Below the pieces are notes generated by a model. The model worked only from the letters and a program-made list of their open reading frames with translations. It did no database searches and was not told where the DNA came from. 64,000 bases of DNA from Hyposmocoma kahamanoa (Eukaryota; Arthropoda; Insecta; Lepidoptera; Cosmopterigidae), in contig NW_020655294.1 of NCBI RefSeq assembly GCF_003589595.1, forward strand, positions 2,340,476 to 2,404,475. Reading direction: 5' to 3'. The translations under genes and the position numbers were made by a program. The first letter of the stretch is position 1; each line of letters starts with the position of its first letter. This document shows, one piece after another, positions 37,401 to 52,400 of this stretch.

Positions 37401-40400
37401 ACAATTTCTTGACTTTTCACAAAACATAATTTTAAATTCTTCTTGTACTATCTGACACTATTTAGATCTGCATTAGATAAGAAGTAAAAACATGTATAGC
37501 CGGGAGGTATTCTACCGGTGGCGTGCCGATTCATAAAAATATTTTGGTAGCTGGTTTTATTTTGCTACAAGTTCCCGTGCGTCAATTGGAATTAAATTTA
37601 TTTATCAATTATTAATGCTCTTTTACAGTACTGAGTGCATGCTGTGGTTGCTTATAATTGAAGTTGCAATTACCTATTAATTATTGGGTATTTATTGCTT
37701 AATGTACGTTACGTTGCAAACTATGTTGGTAATCCTTAATAAATAAAAAATAATAAATAGTCATAGACCCATTTCTTCAATGGAGAGTGAAAGAACCACA
37801 AAATTTACAAGACTTAGCTGAATCTGGCTAAAAAAACTTGTGCTGTCAACTTTCAAGCAATTTTCTAAAATTGATTGTCGTACATTTTTGAAAACTTACC
37901 ACAAGTTGAGTTAACTTCAGCCTCCTCCTCCTTTCTTATGGGAGACCGTTCCCTTTCTTCCTTTTCAGGAGACTTTCTGGTCGTGTCCGGTTTAGCCTGC
38001 TCCGGGCTTGCATCAGACTTTGTAGGCACGCTGACTTCTTCTTTGACCGGTGGTTCTTTCTCCTTTTCTAAACGCTCACGTTCCCTATGAAAAATAAGAA
38101 CAGAATTAAAAAAAAATCAATAGTAAACCTAGAAGCATCTTTTGATACTTTGTTACCATACGAAATCTAACTCACTATAATATAACAAAAAATGGTTTAC
38201 CGATTTCCAAATAAATACAGATATAGATAAAGAGAAGGCAAAATGAATTGTTCCTTTCAAAACTCACCGAGTTCTTTATTTACCTGTTAGCCACGGCGTT
38301 TTTCCTGCGTCGCGCTTCTTTAGCTCTGAGTACTCTCTCGCGCAGGCTCTCTTGCTCTCTCATACGACGGCGGTACTCGCTGTCCTGATGCGGAAAGAAA
38401 ACCATCTTTGTTATTGATGATAACAAAGTAACGTTTTTTTACTGTACTGTACTTTAATCTGTCAATTATAATTTCATAAACCATATCATAAAGGCGCTCT
38501 TTTTAGTTCTGAATCACAATTCTATTGTCTGTAGCACGAGTACCACAGACAAGGGATTTTTCAGCTCGATGGAGAACGTCGTATTTTTGCTTAGGACGCT
38601 ACTCAAACGTTATTCTAGCTCCTGATTGGTTAAATTGGCCTAAAAGTCTTGCAACCTGGCCATAAATTTTTATAAAAAATATATTGTTTAAAACATATGC
38701 GGTACATGACCATATCTCTCTCTTTGGTTTTTAGTAGTGTTTGTTTGGCCTTTGTCGAAATATATGAAGAGTTTGAAATTGTGTTTGTTGTCATGGATTG
38801 TTAACTAAATATACATTAAATATTGGTTTTGTTCCATAATTTTATTTACTCGTAGAAAAAGTATTGTATGATCTTAAAATCTCGTGCCTATTAGTTAGGC
38901 CCGCGAGGCTTATAGAGTAGGGTTTCCACGAAGCAAAATGTCCTATGTGGAATATATAAAGCATTTCCATCCGTGTCCCATAGCCGTGAGACGCCATGTA
39001 TAGAAACTTACTTGCTTGCTTCGATACGGGCTCGTTCGTTCAGTCTCTCGGTATAGTAAAAAAAATTCGGCTACGGAACACTCAACAGTGCATATACCCG
39101 AGTTTACCGTGGCAGTCGTCGCTAGCGATCGCGTAAATTACTACAATTTTGCATGGCAAATTACACAGCGCCCCTAGTGGTAACAAAAAGAAACATCTTG
39201 TGCACAAAGGTATTACGCGGTCGCTAGCCATAACTGTCGCCGCAATCTCTCGGCAGAGGCCCAAGACCTACCTCGTCGCCGGAGGGCGGGTGCGGGGCGT
39301 GCGCGGGGTGCGGGGCGGGCGCGCGCTTGGGCTCGAGGCGCGGGCGCGCGCGCTCGGGGCTGCGCGGGGGCGAGGGCGAGCGCCAGGGGGGCGGCGGGGG
39401 GGACGCCGAGCGCATCCTGCGGACCAGAGACGACACTCCTTGTCGATTCTTTCCTTCTTTCCATCGCGCTTGCTCGCAAGTAGTGGAAGAACGTGCGGCA
39501 ACGAGCGTGGACAAACAACAGGCCTTTTCAATTTTAACCGACTTCAAAAAAGGAGTCGAATTCGACTGTATTTTACGTAATTTGTGAACCGATTTAGATT
39601 TTTTTGTTGGATAGAGGGTACCTCGGCAGTGATCCCTTTTAAAATATTTTGAAGAAAATATTCCACCTCTAAGGGTGGCAAACTAGGGGATGAATGACTT
39701 TTGAAGTCGGTTTTTTAGTACTCTGTACTGAGATTACATGTTTACAAAGACTAATCATTACCTATACAATAATTAATACACAGAACAAACACAAAGGAAA
39801 ATTCATTCAATCCGGCTGGATTCAAACCAGCGCCTATTTCATACCTTGGTTGGCTCTCTCTTAACTGGGCTAGTTAAGGAACGAACCAGCAAACCTTACA
39901 AATATTTCCATGTGCTAGCTGAAGATCTTTGTTTTTTTGTTTTCAACGACTTTTCTCTTTTAACGAAAAACCTAGTGAAGTAATTTCACAAAAACTAATT
40001 GAATATCATAGTAATAAAATACCGTGATATTTATTAAACTAACACATTTTATAAAATACATATATTACTATTCATAAATACCACAGCATACATATTTTAT
40101 TTATTCGTAAAGTCATAGCACTTAAAAAAAAATTCCGAAATACTTAAAAATTTGTAATTAGTAACCTGGACCATACCATTTTTCGTCCTACCGTTCTTTT
40201 TGAACATTCCTTTCAAAATTATAATTGCATTTATTACGTTTGACTGTACCTTTCAAAACAATAACAATGTGCAAGATCCATCTTCGTTTTTACGAATGAA
40301 TATGAATAAACTATAACACAAAAAACTAGGGTCAGAACCTGAATGAGAAGGTTCCTGTGCTTGCACAGGCTATAGTGCCCGTCTCGTATACCCTAAGAGC

Positions 40401-43400
40401 CGATAGGAAGGGCCACTATAATCAAAATTTATGCAGAAAGGAACGGGCTGCCCGCTAGCTGTACTATTCCGCCGGGAATTGACAGTGGTGAAAGGACCGT
40501 GGCACACTGACCTCCTCCGCAGCCCCGCTCTGTTGGCGTTGATGAACTCCTCCTGCCTCCTCAGTAACTCGTCGTCGTCCCGCCGCCTCGGCGCCAGCTC
40601 GTTCTCGATCTCGATCGTCGTGTTCTCGATGTACCTGACGACGACAGTCAAAAAATATTAACATATTATTTACACAACCTCATTTATTGCGAAACATTTT
40701 ATTAAATTTTTTTCTTTTTAATAATTTTTCTTAGCATGCTCGGATATGTTGACATTACTTAAAAAACCTACAAAGTTTGTCATTGTCATATAGAGCGTGC
40801 AACTCTTGCAAAATATGTAGGATCCATTTCTGTTTTTAAATATGTCAAATGGCTATGTAAACAGACTAAAGATAATCACAGTATTGAGTACTAAAAAAAC
40901 CGACCTCAAAAGTACGTGGAATTACATATATTTACCAAGTTTTATTGAAAACGGTTACCCCCCCCCCTAGTTCGCCACTATGCAGGACACTGGAGATAAT
41001 ATAAATCGGTTCTCACTACTCAAAGTATATTGAGAGCGAAAAACGCCCTTGAATTGGAGAATAGCAAAATCAACCATTAAAATAATTGCTCCTTATATTC
41101 AATTTAGGCGCTATTTATAAAAATGAATCTTCATGCGTGAACAGCCACCCTTAGAGGTGGATGATTTTCTTCAAAATTAAGTGGTACCACTATGGAGGTA
41201 CCCTCTTTCCAACAAGAATCATGAAAATCGGTTCACAAATACCGGAGTTGTCGCGTAACATACATACATAAAAAAAACAGTCGAATTGAGAACCTCCTCC
41301 TTTTTTGAAGTCGGTTAAAAAACAGTTATACAACCAACAGCTCACCAGTGTCGGATAATTTCAGGTACGTTTTGTGTACCTACTTTTGGTGGCAATTTTT
41401 ATTATTTCAATATTCTGAAATATTCTCATCAAATATTATTTTATCTACACACATATCATAAACTCTCTATAATGTGTTCAAAAACCGCAAATTACGACCA
41501 GCATAAAGGTAAAAAACTGTTTTGTTAGAATTTCTTATCTGTGATAATGTTATTATTGCTTCTTAACATCGATTGCATTCAAATTTCGAACATCTCTGAA
41601 AAACAAAACAATTTGATCTGACCTCAATTCTAATATCAGTCGAGATGAAGTTTTATTCGAAACGAAATGTCATTAGCAAAGAATTTTGACAATTTCACAC
41701 GTTACTTGATATCGAACGATATGATAGTTGGGGCCGATTCTAGTTTGTCTATGAATTAAAAATAAAAACTACGGTTGTGTGACATGCGTGAGAAAAGTTT
41801 TTATTTGCCGCCATTTCGCCAGTCGTAACATGCGGTTCCTGAACACGTCATAAAGACATCTGTACAGATGAAGCAGTGTATGTAACTGTACATAGTTGGG
41901 CATTAAAACACTCGTGAGATGTTTTTATGAAACTCGCCCTGTTTGTATTTCAATGCTTTTCATTATGTAACAGTCACATAAACTGCTATAATATTCCACG
42001 ATAATATACTCGAATACTTAAATAATAAAAATTGCTACCGAAATTAAATAGGGAAGACTAACTTGATTACCCTGTCCGTAATTGCGAGAATTAAAAAAAA
42101 AACTATGGTGTTACTTAATTTGCTATTATAATAGGCTGTACGGATATAAAATAAACGCAACTTTGGAATAATTTGTTGTTATTTTTATTTTTTCGTTATT
42201 TAATAATATTTTCTTCGTGAATATGAGTTCTGAGGACGAAATACTTTACTACAATGATGTATTTACAAGTATGTAATTTTATATAAAAAAAGAACTATTT
42301 TCTTTCGATATTTGGCATTTGATCTAATCATTCCGGGAGCAGAATAACCAATGGGGATTATTCTAGTGATGGCCATACCCCTCATATCAGTGATCTCGTG
42401 TGCCAATTCAAGGTACTTGCGAAATTTCACGGTTTCGGCTTTCACGAGACCCTCGCTATGTGGGATATTAACGCGATTCAATGCAACAGTTCGTCCAGAG
42501 AATGATTGCCACCTTATCTATTTCTGCCGCCAAGAAGAAATGCTCACATTACTGCGTTTCGGTATTGAAGGTGTACTGGTGAATTTACAGGCACATGGAA
42601 CTTTTCAACTTTGTCTCAGGGCCGTATTCCAGAACTGACTTGAGTATTGCAGTGAGCACTGAAAATCATACCCAAGTCCTTGCCATTGGGTCGCATTTCC
42701 AGTGCTTGAAATCATACTCAAGTCTGCTCAAGTCCTGACTTGAGCATTGAGTAGAGTTCTGGAATACGACCCTAAGAGTGACGGGCGCACTGCAACTGTT
42801 ATGGACAAGCGAGTCGCATACCATAATAATCACTTGGTATCATATTAACAAAAAAACAAGTCTGGCTTACTCGCAAGAATTAACATGTCCGTGATAATGG
42901 ATACAATTACACAGCTCAGGTCCCCACTCAATGTCGGTAAAGATATTCAACGGTCTCCCGCCAATCATTAAGAACGAGAAAAGTATTCACTCTTTCTTAA
43001 TAAATTGAAATTATACCTAATTAATAAACGTTACTACAATTGAAGTGAATACTTTAATGACAAAATATAATATTATAATAAATTTTAATAATTAAATTAA
43101 TACATAATAAATAAATCTTGAATTATGTTGTATTATATATTCATATTCTTGTAATTTAATTTAATCGGAATTTTCTCAGTGACGTACTTTTATTATACAT
43201 TGATAGTGAACAATTGAAGTGACTAATCTAAGCCTCGGCCTGCCTCTGGTCTTGTTGTTATCCCGAAGACAAGGCTCTTAAGTGTAACATTATTTTTAAC
43301 TTTAAGACCTTATGTACCATATGAAGACAATAAATATACAGAGCATTGACATTTTGAAGAGGTTGAGATTTTCGGGTATTGGAACTGGTGAACACTTATA

Positions 43401-46400
43401 ATAAAGCATATTTTGTAGTACGAATCTTTACACTTATCTTTTAGAGATATTTCAGGGGGAAGTTTTGAATTGCCTCGACAGAACACTTGCGAGTTAAGAA
43501 GTCTATTAATATCGGCGGCATTTCCTTAAAGTAAACTAACCTGGTGGGAGACCGCCTTGGCGGCGGCTGGAATTTTCTATTAGCAGCGCGAGCTAAGGCG
43601 TTTCTCTGTTCAGCTATAAACCGCTCGGCCGCGTCGTCTATATCTTTTATGGGACCTGAAAGCAATTAAACTCAATGGAATACCTTCAAACTCATTACAA
43701 AGAAAATTGTTATTTAAGATTGTAAATACAAGACTTTTTACTAGGCCACGAGAAAAAATGTGCAACTAATTCTACTTATGAAAACAAACTATTTTTACTA
43801 CAATAACTCATACGCGAAAGAACAATCAGCTACAAACATACGCCTATTCGACCAAACGACGTGCGAGAAGAAATTCTTGGAATTATGAGTACCAGAGCAC
43901 ATAAAATCTCGACCCAGATCAATTGAGAAATGTTCGTTTCTCAAATAGGTCCTATTTCTAATCTAGATCCCACAGTGCCAACTGCCGAGTCACCGAGGTA
44001 GTTGTAGTATTTTCAGTTGATAGGCACACCAATAAATAGTTGATACCACACAATTTAACAGTTTATTGATAGTCACTTGAAGCGAGTATACAAGCAAAGT
44101 ACAGAGGCAAACGTATATGGCAATATTAGGTAAATACAACGAAATTAGCGGAAGCCGGTAGATATGATGGCAAGCAAAGGGCGACTCGGGTTTCACTTCG
44201 AAGATCTTATGGGCGACTGGCTGCCGATGCGCAGTAACGCATTGTGTCCGGCTTACGCGAAACAATGGCGTAGGTTAACATGAATCGAGAGGTAAGTTGA
44301 AATTTGCGTTAATATTTTTAGATAATTTAGTTTTAATTTTAATTATAGTTACTACATTTTTATTCTCATTTATTTTATTTGGTAGATGTTAATAAAGTAT
44401 GTATATGTATGAGTATATAATATATAATATATTATATTATAAGTTACGTAATTATTACAATATTTAGTTTTAGTGTTGTATTAGGTACTAATTCGTTTTA
44501 AGTTCTTTTTCAGGTACAGTTCGTGATCTGCCACATAGTCAATAAATAATTCGTAACAAATCAGATCTTTTCAGAGATAGACCCCTGATACAGGCAATGT
44601 GATCTAATTTTAGATCACATTGTCTGTATCAGGGTTCTATTCCTGTTCCCAGTCAGAAATAACTACCGTCAAATAAATAATACTCGACCAAATCAAAAGA
44701 AGCATGATGCGAATGAAACTTCATACTTGACATTGTTTTTTGATTTACTTGAATATTACTTATGTGACAGTATTTGTTTCGGACAGAGAACGGGAGTCGA
44801 CTCCCGGGAGTAGTGTGTACGAAATAAATTATACAAATGGAGTAAGCGAAAGGGATACATAATTCGAAGACCTCTGTGGTCGAGTGGCTTGCATACCGGT
44901 TTACATGGCATCGCCATTTCTGAGGTTGCGGGATCGATCCCCGGCCGGGTCAGTGTAGAAACTAAGTTTTTGTATATTGTCTCGCGTCTGGGTGTTTGTT
45001 TCAGATTTCCATAGCCAAAGTGCTTTAGCTACTTACTTTGAGATCTGGCGCCTTATTCTTATTACAGTTCAATATAGGTTCGCAACGACAACAAAGCGCG
45101 ATGGTGGTATACACTTCATGTAGCTCTGTCTCACGACGATTCATTTTAGATCCTAAGCTGAATCGTAATAAGAGTTCATGGTAAGACCAATGATAAGGTA
45201 ATGTGATGTTGTTTATTGTTTATTTATTTATATTAATTTCGTCATATTTGTTTTATCGCGTCAAAAATCGACAACTATGATATTAATATTTTTTTTGTGT
45301 AAATACGCCAGTAGATAGTTATTCTTATTGATACAAGTATCAAACAACAGACTACAGACAGAGTCTAAGTTGGTAAGATCAAGCGGTGGCCCCGGTGTGG
45401 CAAAAGACGCTGGTTCTTACTACTTACTTTTAAAGTTATTCGATTTTTAATTTTATTTTGACATTCCCTAAAAATGTTTTTTTATTTTTATTCCATCACT
45501 TCCTTATACATATAAACAGACGATAAATCAGCGTTAGAAATCCATGTTTATTTTCAAGAGCGTAAAATTCCGTGTACTAAATTTGCTTCGCGACCAAAGG
45601 CACAACTGACATGATGTGGCCAAAAGGATAAAGATTGAATTTTTAAATAGCAGTGGCTCGGTGGGCTGGGGTTAGGAACATCATTATTATTATTATTATT
45701 CTTATATAAGAATAACAATGTTTAAGATTCAACCGCGGCGAACAACTCAATACACATGTGTCTATGTAAAACTAGGTAACATTATGCCACTATTTTAAAT
45801 AGAAAAACCATCATGAGACTGGGGGCGCGTTCCCATTATATATCGTGAAGACAGTCGTGCAATTGAAAGTATCGTGACTTCTATATTCAAAACAAGTTGT
45901 TCACATATAGAACATATTAACTGTCGTTCACGACTTTTTGACGTTCCGACGACAGACTGTCGTGACAATGGGAAGAGCTAGAACGACAGTCATCTGACGA
46001 TAAAAATGTGGCGACAGATATTCGCTTCAAACCATTATGTCGTGCAAACGACAAACTCGAGTCACCGCCGCGGAATCTCATGATTAAGGACCACGGACTG
46101 GTTCGAAACACGTCTAACAAAAATACGACGTAAATACATGAGTTATCTGTTAACTACGCAACTAAAACTAACAGATAAAGAAAAAAGAAAAACTAAATAA
46201 CAAAATCTTTATTAAAACTAAACTCGTAATGCAAAACAAATATATTAATTGTCATATTAAATAAATAAAAATTGATCTTTGAAGGAAGATCTTTTTTAAC
46301 TACATTTTTTTAGGAAAACTACTTTTTAAAATGCTGCAACGAGACAAGGACCAAAAAGTAAATATTCCATAAAACTCTTCAAGTGGTGCTGTTAAGATAT

Positions 46401-49400
46401 TTTGTCCCAAAAATCCGCACCATGTAATATTAGCTGCGCTGTGGGAATATGAGGTACAAGATTCTTAAATCCCCAAGGTATTATTAACTGTGGGGATTTG
46501 TAAAACATGCAAAAACACTTATCAGACTATACATAGTATACAATGGAGCGGAGACAAAAGCGGTTGACTTTGAGTTCTCCGTAAGTGCTATATACACAAA
46601 TGCCAAGCGTGGCCTTGAAATACAGGCTCTCTACTGACTAACTGTAATGACATTCAGCAAATTTTTCAGGGCACCTTTTTATAGTGACCGAACGAGCAAG
46701 TCGTGCGCCACGTCCATCTATAGTCTATCTTTTTTGAAATGGGAGTAAAATGACATTTGCAGGGTTGCCAGTTTTTATAAATTTTAAATAATCATGTAGT
46801 TTTATCGATAAATTGTGAAAGAAGGTAACATTTTGCCAAAAATATCGAAATTGTGAACGTTACGACGTTCTAATTTCTAATTTCGTTATTGCCTTCGTCA
46901 TTCATATTTTGACAGGTGGTCTATAAGTATCAAAATCAATTTTTATTCATGTACATTTTAACAAGAACATGTGGATTTGATTATATTATATTGATATAAA
47001 TAAATAAAAATTTAAAATGTCTCCATTTTATATATTTTTTGTATTTTATATTATTATTAATTGTGTCCATTAAAAATATAAAATGTCTCCATTTCATATT
47101 TTTAATGGACACAATTCCAAATGCAGTGTATCTAACGAAAATTGACAATTCAAATGAAGCAGTGCCCAGCATTTGAACAAATAATGGTTGGCAAAAAAGG
47201 CATGCGTTCACCAACATTCAGTCGAGTCGATAGAATATTTTATCGACTAGGATCACTAGCTGCTTGTAAGCGCGCAACACTTTCGCGCAATGAACTGTCA
47301 TTTCACTCCATCTTCAAAAAAGACAGACTATACTATGTAGATAAATTGCAACGTCCATCAAAGTTTTTGTAATGTCACTAAAAGTTTTAAATCGCAAAGA
47401 TCTGCGGGACACTGCCACTGCGAGACATAAAGTGGATCAATACTGAACTTGCCATTACATTACATTCAGCTTTGACGGGTTTTATGTGCAATACAAATAT
47501 AGCAACGTCAGAATCACAAATTTTGTAAAATTTTAAAAATTTTGTACATATACTCCAGGACACATAATTAGAGCCACCTTGCAATTTAAGTATAAAATGT
47601 ACTAAACATAAACAATATTTGATACATCAAAAACTATTATGCTATTTTGAACTGGTATCGTTTATCATTTCCATAAGTTGGAAAGTTTGAATTTGTAATA
47701 TAGGGGAAAGCTTTTTCTTCGATGATAACAATATTTTTGTTCCAGCCCTTTAATATTTACAGTGGAAGGTGGCTCAAATTATGTGTCAGGGAGTGTAATG
47801 TGTGGCATACCAAACTAATTTTGATTCTATTGACATTATTAATTATAGTCTTTAGTTGAAATTTTAACTATCTGGACAATCGTCATCAGCTACTAATGCC
47901 ACTTGGTAAGACAATGTTGCCAAGTTTATTGTATAGCGATGTCTTTGGTTCAGTTCTCAATCGAATCACTAAAACGATCTGCTAAAAAAAATATGATTAA
48001 GAGAAAGTATTTTGTTACATTATTATTTATATCATACTCATCAGTATATATTTAAAAAATATATATTGTTAATATTTCTGAAATACACAAAGGTAATTTG
48101 TTTTTTTTTAACATCATTCAAACAGTATAAAAAAGCACAAACTTCTTATACTAGACACAAACAAAGGTGTAAAGGTTGACCATGTCGACCCCATTTCATA
48201 AAACACAATTTATTAACCCTCACTTCAATTTATATACTTGAGTCATGTAAATTTGTACGTAAGAATATAGGTTTGTATTCTCCAATACCAGGAATTAAAC
48301 GCAATGACAGAAATAAATACAAATTAAAAGTACCCTTTTCAAAATTGCAATTATTTACTAACAGCCCTCATTGTATGTTGATAAAAATTTATAATAAAAT
48401 CCCAAATAAAATCAAAAGTAACGAAAAATACATAACGTTTATTAAACATCTAAAACAAATGTTAATTAAAAAATGCTACTATTCTATAGAGGAATTTTTT
48501 TCAGACAAATTCGAGTAGCTATTCGTATTCATTCGTTTTAATATTATAATAAAATTTCGTTTAAAATAGAATATAATTATTCGTTATATGATTGTAGATG
48601 CTATGCTATTACCTCGTTTGTGTATTTTAGATTACATAAGCTCTATGTTGCAATTTTATAACTATATGTCAAGAGTTAAATTTATGTTTTAATTCCATTA
48701 TTATTTGAATTGTATAGGTAGAAAATAAATATAAAATTATAGTTATTACAATGTAAATATAATAATATAAATGTGGTATGTGAATGTGTGAAAGTGAGTA
48801 GGTAATATTATATTAAGTTCCTCTCTCAAATTGTTAAATCTTGCAGTGCCCTAACGGGGTCCATATGAACACATGTATTTAAGTTAAGACCTTTTCTGAC
48901 ATATGGTGGCAATGAATAAATGAATATGAATATGTATTAGCTCAAATTTTACAAATTCTTTAAAGACTTTTCTATTAATAATCTCAGTACAGAGTACTAA
49001 AAAACCGACCTCAAAAGTATGTGGAATTACATATAATTACCAAATTTCATTTAAATCGGTTTAACGGAAAGTGCGCAAACCCGGATTCATCCCCTAGTTC
49101 GCCACTGTACGGGACTTGACACAGGAGATAATAAAAATCGGTTCTCACTACTCAAAGTATATTGAGAGAGAAAAACGCCTTGAATTGGAGAATAGCAAAA
49201 TCAACCATTAAAATAATTGCTCTTTATAATAAAATTTAGGCGCTATTTATAAAAATGGATCTTCATGCGTGAACAGCCACCCTTAGAGGTGGATGATTTT
49301 CTTCAAAATTAAATGGGACCGCTATGGAGGTACCCTCTTTTCAACGAAAAAAGAATCATGAAAATCGATTCGCAAATACCGGAGTTATCGCGTAACATAC

Positions 49401-52400
49401 ATACAAAAAAAAACATACAGTCGAATTGAACTAATTGACGGTACGAACAAGTCATTTGTCTGGTGGTAAGCGACACGCCTGTCCATAACAGCCGTGTCTT
49501 AAAAAGATATAATTTAGATTGATGAGTTGATGACCTACTAATTGATTCAATGAATTCGATCTTTTAGACAATACTATTCTTATTTCGTTACAAATTGGCA
49601 ATACTATAAACTTCAGTTTTGTCCAGTTAATTAAAAATCCCACTTGTTCGATATTATCGGAATGCAAAACCATCGACATCGCTAGCGCAACACTAAAATA
49701 GTAAACTCAGCCACAGATTAAGAAATACAAACTGTCATATTTTTTAAATTGCAAATTCTGAACGGTATGTGTGTAATAAGAAATTTTGACACATTGTATA
49801 TCTTTAGTGTGGCCCACCGTACGTGTGGAATACCGTACCGAATTTGCTCTCCAGGGTGGGGCTGAGCGGAGGCGACTTTTGGATCCGCGTCGGGATGTAC
49901 GTAGGCAACGGCAGGCCTACGACATACCACAATGTCATTAAAGGCCTTATTACTTGAAGGAGGCACACATGTACTTCGGATATTGAAGGCCAGAGATTGG
50001 TTTCCGTAATGTATACGATTGGATATGAATGCGGGCTGACTTTCAAGGTAATCGGTTAGTGTTGAACAAACCAACGCTTCCGCGAGCACGTCTCGCGTGT
50101 CGATCAGTATACCTATACTAAATGGTACAGTACTCCTAGCGGTCTCTACAAAAATTAAATTTGTCGCGCGAATACTTTATGCGGTTGCTAGCTATAGCAT
50201 TAAGAGATAGTCGTCAATCACTTAATAGTCGATAAGTAAGTTCGAATTAAATTTTTTTCCCATACTAATAATGGCTTTTTTTGCTTGGGTTTTTTCAGAA
50301 TTAATTTTTTTACAATCGGAATTAAAGCCATTTAAAAAATGTATATCGTATACTTTACGTGTTCCATTTAGTCCAGTTGATATAAAAAATATCAATGGTA
50401 TATCTTAAGTACCTATTGAATACAGCGGTTATCTTGTAAAATTTGGAGGTAAGTTTGAGTAAATTATACTATCGTGAAAATTTTTTATCGTGTTTTCACA
50501 ACGTATGTATATCCCCAATTTTACTGTTTTTTTTTTCCAAAATGATTGGTTGAACACTTTCACTGTTATGCTGAATCAACGTCATTTGAGGTTGTATCTC
50601 TTAATATGCTATGCTGAACGCGAAGCCTGATCACATCGGAATCTATATTTTAGATCTTACAGCACAAATGAACGTGAATTACAATTTAGATGAAAATGAA
50701 TTAGTTATGCTACAACACAGAACTGAGTATTCTGTAAAGAACCATTTTTCGTCAAATTAAAAATGTACGATAGAAGTTATATAAAACTGATCGCCTTTGC
50801 GGACGTGATCGCAGAGGCCGACTAGTCATGGATTCATTAACCATCAAACCCAGCTTCTACTCGGCTTAAGGGTATTAAGGGTCGTATTCTAGAACTCTAC
50901 TCAATGCTCAAGTCAGGGCTTGAGTATGATTTAAAGTAAGACTAAAGTATTTTCATCACATAAAAATCATTGACATACGTTTATATAGCGCCACTGTCGC
51001 TTTGTGCACTAGGCCACTTCTATTAATGCCATTTCTTAAACTTAAGCAGGTATAGCTTAACTTAATTCCAAAATTTCGTTGTTAATTTCATTTAAAAATC
51101 TTACCTTCAACTGGCGACTGAAAGTTTCCTTTAAAATGAGGATTAATCAGCACTTTCTTCCCTTGAAGACCACCAGGAGGCAAATTAGGGGGCAGTTGCA
51201 CTGGCAACATTCTCACTTCGGCTTCCCTCGTCATCGGGCCACCCATCGGACCAGGCTGCCTTATCGTCACTTGAGGAATATGACTCGGTATTGGACCAGG
51301 AACTGGTTCCCTTATAAACGGTCTAAACTGTCTTTGAAAGGGGAACATTGGTCTGGGTTCAAAGTTCGGTCTGATGTTTGGACCAAATTCTGGGTGTGGA
51401 TCCATATTAGGGCGGAATTGGTTGGGAAATCTAGGAAAATTAGGACGTATATCTATAGGTGTGAAAGGATCAATAGGGACATTGGGAAGGATAGGACGTT
51501 CTGGGAGTAAATCTTCTGGTATTTTTGGTGGTAACACCATCGGTTCGTGTAAGTCTAGTGACATATCTGGTCGGATAAGTGGTAATTCTGGGTGTACATC
51601 GGGCCGTAATTCTGGGTGTATGTTGGGCCGGATGTCTGGTATAATTTCTGGTCTGAGTTCTGGACGCATTGGTGGTAGACTCGGCCTTATTTCAGGGCGC
51701 ATTTGAGGAGTCTGGCGTATTGGTTGAGATGGCGGGAAAGATGGGCGCTGGTTGAAATTGCCCTGAAAGTATATAAAAAGTAAATAAATGTAAGATACAG
51801 AATCAACCACATTTCACTTGATTAACTTATGCTAGGAAATTCTCTCTTGTCCAGACGTGTTTTCTGAATTTAGTTATCAGACACTGGGGTCTAATGTGTC
51901 GACAATGTCCCAGTGAGTTTGAGCACACCATCTGACCCGGATCTATGGCACCCTTGAGGATTTTCTTCTTCCCATGCGAAAAAGGTATTAACTTAAAAAT
52001 CACAAGTAAGAAATGGAGTTTCTCTTTCTTTCTTGAGCTTACGAGTTGTACTGGCAAAAACGTTAGTGACTAAAAGAAGACTACTCACTCTATGCATATT
52101 ATTTCTTCTGTACTGGTTGTGATGGAAGCGCTGGTTGAAATGCGGACTGCGCCACGATGTGCGACCGCGGCCGCCGAACTGACCGCGCGGCACGAACACT
52201 TTGTCTAAACACAAATATAGATCTATTGGTTCAGGGGTCGCTTAACCTTCCGGTGGTCGCATCCGTCCGTCGCGTGCGGTCTGTGAGACCGCAATTTTAC
52301 GCGTTTAGTTTGATAAGACACACTGAATATTTTCATGACGACGTTGTGTTAGCACGTGATAAAAAGAACTCTTTTAATAAAAAAATAAATATAACTCATA

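Noticed and set aside
39149..39587. Overlapping frames on both strands
   Set aside because: Same GC effect around RBM33 exon 10; no start context, splice fit or family motif outside the exon frame.
48273..48518. Independent small gene
   Set aside because: The sequence is the C-terminal tail of a LINE reverse transcriptase followed by its 3' UTR.
49718..50089. 123-codon minus frame as an extra RBM33 exon
   Set aside because: RBM33 exon 7 and 8 phases join directly; the frame has no family similarity.
51079..51706. Plus-strand frames of 110 and 143 codons
   Set aside because: Complement of the Pro/Arg repeat exon of RBM33; Gly/Ser-rich shadow.
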